A DNA stretch of 64,000 nucleotides, taken from assembly GCA_025617745.1 (NCBI GenBank), contig CM046853.1, positions 29,763,822 through 29,827,821 on the forward strand, given 5' to 3'. The stretch is from Heliocidaris erythrogramma. Taxonomy: Eukaryota > Echinodermata > Echinoidea > Camarodonta > Echinometridae. Of this stretch, positions 25,132-42,734 are shown in pieces. The translations under genes and the position numbers were made by a program. The first letter of the stretch is position 1. Every line of letters starts with the position of its first letter. A model generated the notes under the pieces. It had not been told where the DNA came from and made no database searches. It saw only the letters and a list, made by a program, of their open reading frames with translations.

Positions 25132-25217
25132 TTTTTCCTGCTGACGTCATCGAATAGTTCATTTTTTCCCATCATCAGGGGGAAAAATGAACTATTTGAT
25201 GACGTCAGCTGGAAAAA
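25132..25217. repeat. 40-base-arm hairpin with a TGACGTCA core in each arm
   Basis: Arms 25132-25170 and 25178-25217 are near-perfect complements with a 7-base loop. Each arm contains CTGACGTCATC and AATAGTTCATTTTT. It lies immediately left of the TIR element at 25219. Confidence 0.85.
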
Positions 25218-25218
25218 G

Positions 25219-26097
25219 ATATTCGGTCTTTGCAGATACAAATAACGCTCAAACCGTCCCGAACAAAATTAAACATGACACACATATTAAAACACACATA
25301 CACCTACACCTACACACACACACACACACTCACACACGCGCGTTTACGTGGCTTTACTTCCGAGGACAACTATTGTTCCTCTATTGTTACTCGTCCTCGG
25401 ACAGTCGACGGAATAAGGCATAAATTCATTGTTCGACGTTCGAGGACTATTGTCCGGCTTCCGAGGACCATTGTTGTCATGATTTTTTTTTGTTCTCTGT
25501 CCGAAAATGTCCTCGGACATAATGCTAAACAAACGCACACACACACGCACCCCTCCCCCTCACACTCAGGATAATTAAAGAAAAAATAACAAACACACAC
25601 ATTTAGTTTTTTGTCACATGGTGTACTCATCATAAGCAGACACAAAAGCATTACAAAAGCACATACAAATAAGCACATGATCATGGTGTTCATAAAAATA
25701 GTAAAATAAACATAAATAAAAGAACAATATTCTTTTTCATGTTGCTTTGTCAAACTCTTTTATTTGTTGACTTGCTGGTTCAAAGTGTTTAACGATCATG
25801 ATATGATGATGATGTTAATTGTTCCTCAACATCCAAAACTCTATCTTGAAAATAATATGCGTAAATGTTTGTCATTGTGGATCCCCTGTAGCTTTATTTG
25901 TGATCAGGAGTTAACTGTCTGTCCTGCTTATGATGAGTACACCATGTGAGAAAAAACTAAATGGGTGTGGATTTTTTTTCTCTTCATTTTCCTGAGTGTG
26001 TGTGTGTGTGTAAGTGTATGTGTGTTTTAATATGTGTGTCATGTTTAATTTTGTTTAGGACGGTTTGAACGTTACTTGTATCTGCAAAGACCGAATT
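25219..26097. mobile_element. DNA transposon remnant with about 85-base TIRs
   Basis: The left TIR 25219-25305 (ATTCGGTCTTTGCAGATACA...) is repeated inverted at 26005-26097 with few differences. The interior has CA arrays and at least three GAGGACNATTGT-like motifs at 25360-25480. No transposase frame seen; non-autonomous. Confidence 0.85.
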
Positions 26098-26389
26098 AAT
26101 GCCCCTATTCAAAATGTTTTATTCAAACAACACAATCATGAGGAGTACGTTGGCGTATGTTGAATTTTACACTCTCAAACAACGCGCCCTATTCATCCAA
26201 GCGTAAACACATATCACACAAAAATGGCACCAAATGATGCGGGATAAGTACTTTTTAAAAATATGTATAATAATTTTGCGTTCATAACTGAGTTTTAAAC
26301 AAAATTGCCATTTTCTAAGTGCAGACTTTTTTGACTCACACGGTATACTACCATATTATTTTTCAATTTTGTTCATTTTCAACTCCCTT

Positions 26390-26852
26390 TTTTATACTAC
26401 AGATTATACTTCTACTTTTGCTAGATTATAAAAATGTGCTGCTACTAAATGCAGTAATACTGGTACTAGTATCAGTACTACTTCTATTACTACTTTTCCA
26501 AGTAGTAGTAGTACTAGTAGTACTACTACTACTTGAAAGGTTTGAAATGTTTCGAAAAGGTTTGAGAGTTTGATGGCTTATTTTACCTGACACTTAATAA
26601 AACATATGTATACTTGTATGAAGTAAGCAAGTACTACTACTACTACTACTACTACTACCACTACTACTAGCAGTGTAAATATCAGAATTTCTTTCGCGAG
26701 GGCTACTTAGAAGTCCACCTATTGTGTTCAAAGATTTTGAAGCACTACGACCCACGGGCAGAAATATTATTTGGCGGTGGCTTTTCAAAAGTTTCTGGGG
26801 CTATTGCCCTTAGCCGTCGCTTTTTTTTACTACTACTACTACTACTACACCA

Positions 26853-26884
<32 letters not shown>

Positions 26885-27095
26885 TACTATTACTACTTAT
26901 TCTTCTACCACTATTACTGCTTCTACCATCACCATTACAAGCAGTACTACTACTACTACTACTACTATTTCTAAACTACTGTTAATCCGGCTGCTGTCGC
27001 CGCTACTACTATTATTACTACTACTACTACTACTCCAGTCTCGAAACTAATATTAGGTATTCTACTACTGCTACTACTACTACTACCACCACCAA
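26390..27095. repeat. (CTA)n / (AGT)n microsatellite block
   Basis: Several CTA and AGT arrays separated by short unique stretches (26560-26625 and 26670-26820). Leu- or Tyr-rich frames here are artefacts. Confidence 0.9.
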
Positions 27096-28828
27096 CACCA
27101 TCGCCAAAATTGTTTGATGTACACAAAACTAAGAACAGAATATTGTAAGGAGAAACTACACATTAAGATTCTGTAATAATCTAGAGCTGTAAAGCCATGC
27201 TTCTTTAAATCACGCGGTTAGCTCATTAACAGATAGACATCATTGGTTATATTCGGAGGTACATTTCAATTCTTATCAGTCATTTATTGTGGATTTTACA
27301 AGCAATCGTTGACAATATGTATTATGCATTTGTTTCAATTGTTACTGATCCGTGTGAAGAATAAATATAATATTTCTCACGGATATCACATTACACTGCG
27401 TTTGTATGTCGTTTGTGTGGAACGTTTGGTATTTCAATAGTTCGGTGTTCGTTATCATTCACTTTCTACAAAGAACATTCTAGAAATGTTCTGCTTATCT
27501 ACGTTTTTAGTGTTGTGTCGCGGTAATCTAGGTTTGATTTTGATAAATTTATTACTTTTAATAATATGCAGATTTAGTATTATTTTGGGAGATAAAAATA
27601 CTCTATTGTTCATATTGTTAGGGCAACTGAAGTTTATTACGTTATTAATACATTAATACATGTTCTGAAAAAAGCCATTTTAGGCATGATTTCATAAATT
27701 TCTCTTATACTCCTGAAGTGTTAGTATATATGTAGCTACTGAAAATTTCGATGCTATAGACCAAATATATGTTTTGGAACTTACTCCAAATAATATGAGG
27801 AATGAATGTATTCTTATCATTAAGGTCTGAGAGGAATTAGGAACGGCATATGATGGCACAAGGACCAGAATAAAGTCAACATTCATGTCTGTCCTGACCT
27901 TTAGCTAAGTCAGATTTAAAAATGTTCTGAATACGTTACTCTATCCCAGTTAACTTATTTCTATTTTTTTTAGATCTAAAATACACATTTGCCAGTGAAG
28001 TTTTACCCATATCTATATAGCATGCGTTTGTGATGTTGTTAGCTACTCGATCCTCTTAACTCCATTTATCGACATTTCATGACATATTTATCATTATATT
28101 AACTAAATCGATTATCAATCTCTTCCAAGGAGTCAAATCTTCCTTCTTGTTCATATTGGGGAAAGTACTTTGGATGGATTGTATGAAGTATAAACCATTG
28201 CATACACAGTGGCCAAACGTGCTGTCCTCTATTCTCCGGATCTTCGCACAACAAAATAATAATACACGCAGAAAGGCTGTCAATCAAGCTGTCAACAATA
28301 AAAGCTGTATACACATCGTTTGAAATAAACGTGTACACGGCACACCCTCCTCATTTTACAATGCTATATTGTCCCATGGTGCTACAAACCAATGTCCTAA
28401 AACCATCTTATACCCCTTTCAAACCAGTTTACCCGCTTAACTTCACCGGTGAAAACCTTCAAATTTTACGCACACGAATTCCTGCAGTTACGCGGGGAAG
28501 TACAGGAGCGCCATTCAGACCGACCTCACTTACCCGGTGAAGTTGCCATTGGTTACGAATTCCACGTTTGCTCGGCCGAAAATCAGGTCATTCAGGGCGC
28601 GCGTGTTTGTGTAATTCGCTCGGGGTTTTTAAAATGAAAATCGTCGTCAGTGTAGAAAAATATGGCGTCGACGTCGTGTGCTGCACCGATTGTAAACATT
28701 AACTCGTAAAGAGTATTATGACAATTGTAAAAGTTGAAAATAAAAAGAATAAAAATCCTCATCCTAATCATTAAAATATGAAGGTTTTTTGCCAAACCTT
28801 CAAAAATCGCTAAAGGTCTTCAGAAAAT
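27096..28828. other. Intergenic, no gene recognised
   Basis: A/T-rich sequence with no recognisable protein or RNA signal. A G+C-richer patch at 28430-28640 has no motif or splice context I could support. Confidence 0.5.
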
Positions 28829-28920
28829 GGCGGATCGTCTATGGTCAAAATTCATACTTCTCTTCCAAAGGGGGGGGGGGGGGCACGGGCCGGCTGTGCC
28901 CCCCCCCCCCTGGATCCGCC
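28829..28920. mobile_element. Mini element with GGCGGATC ends
   Basis: Begins GGCGGATCGTCT and ends CTGGATCCGCC. The interior contains a hairpin of a G run, GGGCCGGC and a C run. The element at 59944-60631 has similar ends (GGCGGATCCAG / GATCCGCC). Confidence 0.55.
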
Positions 28921-29622
28921 AATGAGTTCAGCAATAAACATATCGTATTCCTTGAAATATAAACAATTAGATCAATACTGACCATTTCCAAGATACTATA
29001 CATGATCATTAATTCACATTAGTGCTGAATGTCCCGAGGTGATGCTTTAACATTGATTTATTTTCGTCGGTCTAAAGTTGTTTTTGTTTTCCTCGATATC
29101 GCAAACACCTAATTTACCAGTGATTAAGACCGATACTACCCACGCGGTACTATGCAAAACTGAGCACACTTGAGATAACAGAAAAGGGTAATTAAATATA
29201 ACTGATACCTTTATCGGGTCCGTTATTTTCGTGAAGTCTCTCTGGAAAGATAATTAAAGAAACCATTCTAATCTATCTGAATGATAAGGCTAGAACATAA
29301 GTGTCTCTTATGTCAAGTGGCACTATTTTATTTGACGACGATAACCAACGAGGTCAGAACTTTATACTTATAATAAAATCTGCACAATTAACCTTATCCC
29401 CAAAAAGCAATTAGACCGTTTCCATTTGCTAAGTCATCAAATGTGACACAACCGATTTTAATTAGTTACGGATAAATTTCTGATGGAGACGAGTTTATGA
29501 TTAGTACGTGCATGACGTTTGTATCATACATGTCGTTTGCTACCCTGAAATGCGTGAGAATAGTGATATAGAATCTGTAGTTACATTTTAACTAACCAAA
29601 CACCGTAAAAGACAAACGCAAG

Positions 29623-36211
<6,589 letters not shown>

Positions 36212-38060
36212 GAATTTTAGATACTTTGGTGATATAGCAAAAGAATACAAATTTTATTACCTAATTTGAAAACATGGTTTTTGGAAATGATAGGTTTTCG
36301 ACACACTTCTTTACGTCTAATCAGTTGATGCACAACATTTCTGAATATTGTGTGAGTGGGGAGGGGTGGCCTTTGTCGATAATGGAAACATATTTTCTGC
36401 TGCCACTTTACCGAGGTGAATTAATGTCAAATACAATCCATGATCCAATCAAGGAACGGATTAAGATGAAGCGTCTGTAACATCCTTTGCATGAAGTAGT
36501 GGGTGATAAAAAAAGAAAATAGGGAAATTTGACAAAGATATTTCCAACATACTTCCTTTTCCATAAGTAGTTTGCTGCACAATATTAATAGCATTTCATT
36601 TTATCAGGCAGTGCGTGGTAAATTCTTCGAGATAACAGACAGTATCTGTTGATTTACTCTATTTTTGTTTTCAATGTGCTAATTCTATTGACGTATTTTG
36701 CCTCTGTGTTTCTTTCTTCTTTTGTTATTGTTGTTTATTTGCGCATAATTTGCTCGCTATTTAGAAGGACCGCTATTCATACAAAACCGCTATTCATTTA
36801 GTCTCGCGTTATGGATAGCGGCCCTTATGAATAAGTGGTCCTTATGCATGAATAGAGGTCCTTATGACTAGCGAGGTTACCCCATCATGACTATGTTGCA
36901 ACAGATCCGTAAATGCAACCCTAGCATATCTGATTGTCGACAAATATACCTTCGAAATGTATTTGTTATTTGTGATAAGTATTCCATTCTTCATCATTAT
37001 ATATATAGCATGAGATAATATAATTATGTACATTTTAAAATTCGAAATGTATACATGTTTGATATTCCATGGTGGAAGTATTGAAACTTAGAAAGCAACT
37101 ATTGATCGCATACTTTATTAAAAATAAATTAGAGACATGTAATGCTTGTCTAGTGCCAAATATGATACGGTCAAGTACATTTAGATCTCCTGAACTTTTA
37201 ATAGTTATCCCGTTGGGAGTTAATTGATGTATAAATATTTAATTAAGCATCGATACACTGATAACCTGATAAGAAGATTGGTTATGTTTATATACACTAG
37301 CAAATAGTACCCATAAGGACTAAAATGTATTTTACAAAATCTTGCACATAAGCCAGTTATGCCTACCACGAGACTCATCTAAGTAGGATGGAAAGGGGGA
37401 GGTTGGGGGAGGGGGCGCGGGGGGCGCGACGTCCTCACGGACTGGGGAGTTTTGTCACGAAATAATTTCTCTAAAAGAAACTCCTGTCTAACATAAGAGC
37501 CATAATATTCTCGTTGTACAATTTTTTTCTTCAAAATGCATATTACATTCTCTGATATTCCTTTAACTTGCTTCTAATTAGGGGGTAGGGTAAAAGAAGG
37601 ATAGGTGATACTAAATACAACAGACCAAATTAGAAACAGCTCTTAATTGTGACATAGCTCTTGTAGAAATTTCAAACCATATATCTAAATAGGCCTTTTG
37701 TCAAATGATAAATTTCTGACGACATCACTCATTGTTCAGTTGATATCGGTAAGGTAGTTTAGCTGCTCTGTCACCAGATTATTGCAGATTTGGTGTCAAA
37801 CAACACCTTGATTCAGCAAATTATTACGTAATGATTCTTAACTGAGTTATAACCAGATGATAATATCAGAGAATTCTAATCATGTTCAATCGCTCCTTCC
37901 TGATATCCGGCACTTTTTGTTATTATAATGCTAACACTGGGCACCAATGCAGAACATGATTGTGGTCAATGTGAAAGATTTCAGTACGATCTTTGCGGAA
38001 TGAATTATTGAAATTTGAAATACGATTACTGCTCAATTGTCATATACCGCAATGACTACC
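36212..38060. other. CES-A 3' flank, no further gene recognised
   Basis: A/T-rich. The 3'UTR must lie here; an AATAAA at about 37123 is a possible but unproven polyadenylation signal. A short motif cluster (CCGCTATTCAT, GGTCCTTATG) lies at 36770-36870. Confidence 0.5.
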
Positions 38061-38069
38061 GCAGGATAA

Positions 38070-38255
38070 TAATAATAATAATAATAATAATTTGGTCATA
38101 TTTACCCAGCTTATAGCCACATCAGTATTAATACTGCTCTTCCAGAAATACCCCAGCATTTCCAGGTACCCATTTAATACACCTGGATCAAGTGGAACAA
38201 TGTGAGCAAAACACCTTGTCCGAAGATGTAAGCATCCGGCAATGATCGAAACCTG
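38070..38255 (-). repeat. Degenerate SINE, reverse orientation
   Basis: A (TAA)n tail at 38070-38092 followed by CCAGGTACCCATTTAATACA, the reverse of the SINE body motif at 7124. The head is not recognisable. Confidence 0.5.
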
Positions 38256-38261
38256 GGTAGA

Positions 38262-38340
38262 GTTTCATCAAACGGTCATAAGTACAAGTTCGCCGACATC
38301 CCATTGAAACGCGTGTATTAAAATTAACACGCGTTTCAAT
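38262..38340. mobile_element. Truncated copy of the palindromic MITE at 21299
   Basis: Matches GTTTCATCAAAC...TTCGCCGACATCC...TTAAAATTAACACGCG of 21299-21420, then stops at the centre-right arm. Confidence 0.8.
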
Positions 38341-38681
38341 AAATTATCGACTATGACACACGAAGAAAAATGGACAATGCATGCACGCTAATTCTAACAT
38401 TTTTGGAGAAGGGATAATTGAACATGCTTTTAGCCGATACCATATGAACTGCATGCCTAATTTGCTTCATTCTATGAATTCAATCAACTCCAAAGTCTAA
38501 GTCATGTTTAACAAAGGGAAATGAATAGATCTCTGTATAAGCTCCTTTGAAAAACACAACTTTAAAGCTCAAGCTTAAAATCAGTGTCGGGGTTTTAATT
38601 TCATAATAGCCCCCGGGCCGCGATTTTTGTTTCTGTCAGCACTTGACCCCCAAGTGCTGACAGTAATTTAATGTCAAAAGT

Positions 38682-38810
38682 AGAGTACCTTTTATATAGA
38701 GAGTAGCGACATAGACGTCTGACTTTTCGGGAAACAAATGTTGCATAGCAGAGGAAACAAAATGGCGTTCAAATCATGAGATGTCGCTACTCTCTTTATG
38801 TACGTACTCT
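38682..38810. mobile_element. Small MITE with AGAGTAC...GTACTCT ends
   Basis: Inverted ends share AGAGTAC and AGAGAGTAGCGACAT across 129 bases. A separate 10-bp perfect hairpin (TCAGCACTTG / CAAGTGCTGA) lies just before it at 38638-38661. Confidence 0.75.
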
Positions 38811-38934
38811 GATCTATAGTCAAAAGGCCCCGTTTTGAAGACTTTGAGAGAGACTACAACTTTACGACTTGTGTTTTCTCCAAGTTTCACCCTATTTTTA
38901 TTTCAGCAAAAGAAAATTTTGTCAGTCCTGAATA

Positions 38935-39015
38935 TCCAATCCCTGACGAGACTCGAACTCGAGTCATCTACATGACAAGCGCATCGTAGATCCAAATGCG
39001 CCACACAAGCAACTG
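38935..39015 (-). repeat. tRNA-like SINE head
   Basis: On the minus strand, TGTGGCGCATTTGGATC resembles an A box and GAGTTCGAGTCTCG a B box, at the usual spacing. The ends do not form a convincing acceptor stem, so a SINE relic is likelier than a tRNA gene. Confidence 0.45.
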
Positions 39016-40320
39016 CAAGTTAGGTTCTCTCGTTTCATTATATCCCTACAATTTGTTTTTCATGAATATTTTTTTCTTTATTTTTAGCCCTTCCACAGGG
39101 TTCCTTTATTAAAAATATCATACATAAAAATATACCAGAAGAGGTATATATACATGCAGAATTTCAAAATGATATTTTTCACCATTCTAAATACAATGCG
39201 AACATACATTTTGCAAAAATCAATTATATGTATAGCAATTTCTTTTCAAAGTATTACAGATTTACTTGGCAAAAATAAAAAATCGTAACCATTTTTTAAT
39301 TATTTTCTTTTCTTTAAGATTTGTTTTACATATATATTTTGCCATATCATAATAAAATATTTCTCGCTGACATGATGTGTTAAAAAAACAACCTTTTTTC
39401 ACTTTCAGTATTAAAAGCAATGCATCAGGGATAATACATATAGGTTCTATGGTCTTTGGTATGACATTTTTATTAAAACCAAATCGAATAGCGTTACACA
39501 AGCCATAATATTGAAAAAATTTTACTCGTACATTGTATTTACGTTGAAAATCAAAATATGAGAGAAACGATCCATCTGTTTCTGAAACATCGTTAACAAA
39601 TCGTTACTCCTTAATTAGCACACCAAGAGTTAAAAAATAAATTACTCTATTATTGACTTGTATTCTAAGGATTTTTTCCAAAGGGGTTGACATGCAATAT
39701 CATCTACAATGGATTGAGTAAGATCTGTAAAGGCTACTAATACCTCTTTCCAAACAGGGTTGCGCATTGAAATGGTTAATTCTCTGTAATATTCAGCCCC
39801 ATGAATAAATGAAGAGATGTATATGATGGAGGCAAGAATGATTGGAACATATGTAAAGTAAAATTTTCATTACATGGAAAACAAATAAATCTTCTTATCT
39901 ATGATATTTTGAGTGATTTAGAATGCATAAAAATGTCAGTCATTTTCATCCCACCATTACAGTATAATTGCCACATTTTATTTTGTTTCATACTTATTTT
40001 ATGAGGTTTACCATGCCATATGAATTTGTAAAACATCAGTTAACATCATTCATAATTTCTAATTTTGGTTCTCGAAAAGATAAAAGCAAGTAAATCAATT
40101 TGGGTACCAATAAGGATTTTACTATAGTTACTCTCCCTAAGGGAGTCAAAAATAATAAAAATAGTGAATATTTATTAAGCGCATAATAACTGGGATAGTT
40201 ATCTACGCGTTTTACAAGGCTGAGACAAATTATAAATACAAGTATAAGTAATTAAGTAAATGTAGAAAATTATAACAACAACAGTTCAAAATAATCCTTC
40301 AATTATTACTGCGTGAATTT
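39016..40320. other. Intergenic A/T-rich, nothing recognised
   Basis: No coding, RNA or inverted-repeat signal that I could support. Confidence 0.5.
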
Positions 40321-40324
40321 TCAT

Positions 40325-41880
40325 ATGAATTAGCTAGACCACTCGCGCATATATCAAACACTTCCATCCAGGGAGGCATTGTGCCTTACGTTTGGAAACG
40401 AGCAATTGTGATCCCCATCCCGAAAACAACCCCACCGTCCCTCGAGAATCTCCGTCCGGTTTCCCTCACCGATCACATTGCCAAGGTTGCGGCAGGTTTC
40501 GTAGCTAAATGGGTTATGAGCGACGTGGAGCCCAAATTGGATCCCATGCAATTCGGGAATCGAAATAATTTATCAACATCGCATTGTGTCATCAGTGTTC
40601 TGTACAACATCTACGTCAATGCCGATAAACCAAAATCGTCGTCTACCTTAGTGGTCACCGACTTCACAAAGGCTTTTGACCGGATAGACCACACAACAGC
40701 GATTAAACGAAGCTCACCCAGATGGGAGTACGCCCATGTGTAATTCCATGGATTATAAGCTTTCTCTCAGGTAGTCTAGTACTGACTAGTCTAGACTCTT
40801 TTTATTGATTTTTTATTCGCCGACTGTATGCGTTAAGCCGAGTGATGACGCGATCCCGAGAACCTGTTGGCCCCGAAAAAAACAAAGATTCGGGGCCAAC
40901 AGGTTCTCGAGATCGCGCCATCACTCGGCTTAACACGTATAGTCGGCGAATAAAAAAAATTAAAAAGAGTCCAGAACTAGACTAACTCTCAGAACGCCAG
41001 CAATATTTACGCTACAGAGGATCTATGTCCAACTGGGCATTCCTCAACGCTGGTGTCCCCCAAGGTACACATTTGGGCCTATCATATTTCTAGCTATGCT
41101 AAATGATGCAATGACTCCACCTGGTATTCAGTGCTATAAGTATGTTGATGATATGACGCTGGTGGAGTGCAGCTCTGGGAATGACCCGTTTGAGATGGAA
41201 GATGCTGTTTCTTATTTCGCGAATTGGTCTGATGCTAACAAGATGAAATTGAATCCCTTTAAATGTACAACAAATGGAAATCAATTTCATGCGAAATGTG
41301 CGACCACCACTGCCCATTTTTCTAGGTGACCATCAATTTGAATCAGTAAAAACAATCAAACTTATCGGCATTCTCATCCAGAATGACCTCTGGATGGGAG
41401 CAAATGGGAGTCTCACATTAACGACATGTTGAAACGAGGGAGTAGGAAACTTCATTATGCTTCGTGTTTTGAAGCATTACTGTTTACCAGCCCGCGATAG
41501 GTTGACCATCTATGAAGGTTACATCCGCCCAGTCCTGGAATATGGAGCTCAAATGTGGCACAGCGGTATTACGCGGAAGCAATGTGAAAACATTGACAAG
41601 ATAAAAAAAAGAGCTCTGCGCATCATCTTCGGTTGTCGATACACTACTTACCTTGATGCGCTTGCGCAACTAAACTTGACCACCCTGGAGGAAAGGAGGA
41701 AAATGTTGTGTTTGGCATTCATAGAAGAAAAAAAACGCTGAACAACACTGATCAGTTCAAAAGGTACTTACATCAAAACCCGGGTATATAAGAAAAGACT
41801 CCTAAGACATTCTCAAATTCTTCTTTTGTAAAACAAACAGGAAGTTTAGCTCTATTCCATCATTAATACGTCTGTATAAT
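40325..41880 (+). pseudogene. Non-LTR retrotransposon (LINE) reverse transcriptase, decayed
   Basis: 5'-truncated LINE. Reverse-transcriptase segments in order: YVWKRAIVIPIPK, LENLRPVSLT, TDFTKAFDRIDH, GVPQGT, YKYVDD (catalytic Asp pair; codons at 41141-41152), then a C-terminal thumb/connection region with RPVLEYGAQMWH and RALRIIFG. These parts fall in different frames: frame changes occur near 40705, 41080 and between 41330 and 41450. A 215-base foldback element (40771-40985) interrupts it. No endonuclease domain or poly-A tail found. The family resembles CR1/Jockey-type LINEs by motif spacing; this is inference. Not functional. Confidence 0.88.
40771..40985. mobile_element. Foldback MITE inserted in the LINE, 7-base target duplication
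   Basis: A 215-base palindromic element flanked by CTCTCAG direct repeats (40764-40770 and 40986-40992). Arms begin GTAGTCTAGT / ACTAGACTAA and share GACTCTTTTT, ATTCGCCGACT, AAGCCGAGTGATG and GGGGCCAACAGGTTCTCG. Removing the element and one repeat puts the LINE reading frame back in register, which confirms the insertion boundary. Confidence 0.93.
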
Positions 41881-41959
41881 GCCACATTGGACATGTATTT
41901 GTGCAATATAGCTCAGAGTTTACATCACGTTAGAATGACATACTCTGTCCTTCCATCTT

Positions 41960-42425
41960 ACCTCGCTTTCTATTTTTTCCTTATCTTCCTCTTTTTCTTC
42001 TTTCTTTTTCTTCTTCTTTTTCTTCTATCTCTTCATTTCTCCTGTTCTCCTTTTGTTTCTTCCTTTTCTTCTCCCCCTCGCCTTCTTCTACCACTTCTCC
42101 TCCTCTCACTCTCCTCTTTCACTCTCGGTCCACCTCTCTATCTTGACTTTCTCTCTCTGTTCTTTTACCCATTTTTACCGTTAACTGAAAGAATTGTTAT
42201 ATGTAAATTGTGACGTTCATTCAAAGTATTTAATATCACAGTGTCAGAGTAAATGCAATATTCTACATGATTATTTTTAGTTATTTTATTGATTCATAGA
42301 TTACGTCTATATCGCCTGATACTGATCTCACTCAGTATATCCACCTCTCTCTCTCTCTCCCTCCTTCTCTTTTTCTCTCTTCAATCTCTCTCTTTCATCT
42401 GCTTTCCTACTGTGCCAATTTTTTT
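41960..42425. repeat. Pyrimidine-rich tract
   Basis: TTCTTC and CTCTCT repeats. The Leu/Phe/Ser-rich frames are composition artefacts. Confidence 0.8.
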
Positions 42426-42474
42426 TTCACTATGTACTATAAACATGGCCAAGGTAACGCCAAAACACTTAATA

Positions 42475-42590
42475 ATGATGATAGTAATAATAATGAGAGT
42501 AGTGGCAGTGATAATGATAAGAATGGTAGTAGTATTGGTAGTAGTGGCATTGGTGGTAGTGGCATTGGTGGTAGTGGTGATGATGATAAC
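42475..42590. repeat. Imperfect trinucleotide (GTAGTG/GGTAGT) repeat
   Basis: AATAATG, then GTAGTGG and GGTGGTAGTGGCATT repeats; the 15-base GGTAGTGGCATTGGT unit is repeated. Confidence 0.8.
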
Positions 42591-42628
42591 AATAAATATG
42601 CCGGGTATCGGGTACATCTAGAATATCA

Positions 42629-42734
42629 AACCAGGTTTTAATTAATTAATTTTAAGTCACACATTCCAGATATTCCTATTCTTATTAGATTTATTGGAAT
42701 GTGTGACTTAAAATTAATTAATTAAAACCTGGTT
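42629..42734. mobile_element. Perfect 40-base-arm hairpin
   Basis: Left arm 42629-42668 (AACCAGGTTTTAATTAATTA...) and right arm 42695-42734 are perfect complements with a 26-base loop. No target duplication resolved. Directly abuts the CGTAAG-rich element. Confidence 0.92.

Noticed and set aside
25370..25753. 127-codon minus-strand frame with Cys/Val repeats
   Set aside because: Runs across a CA array inside a TIR element; composition artefact.
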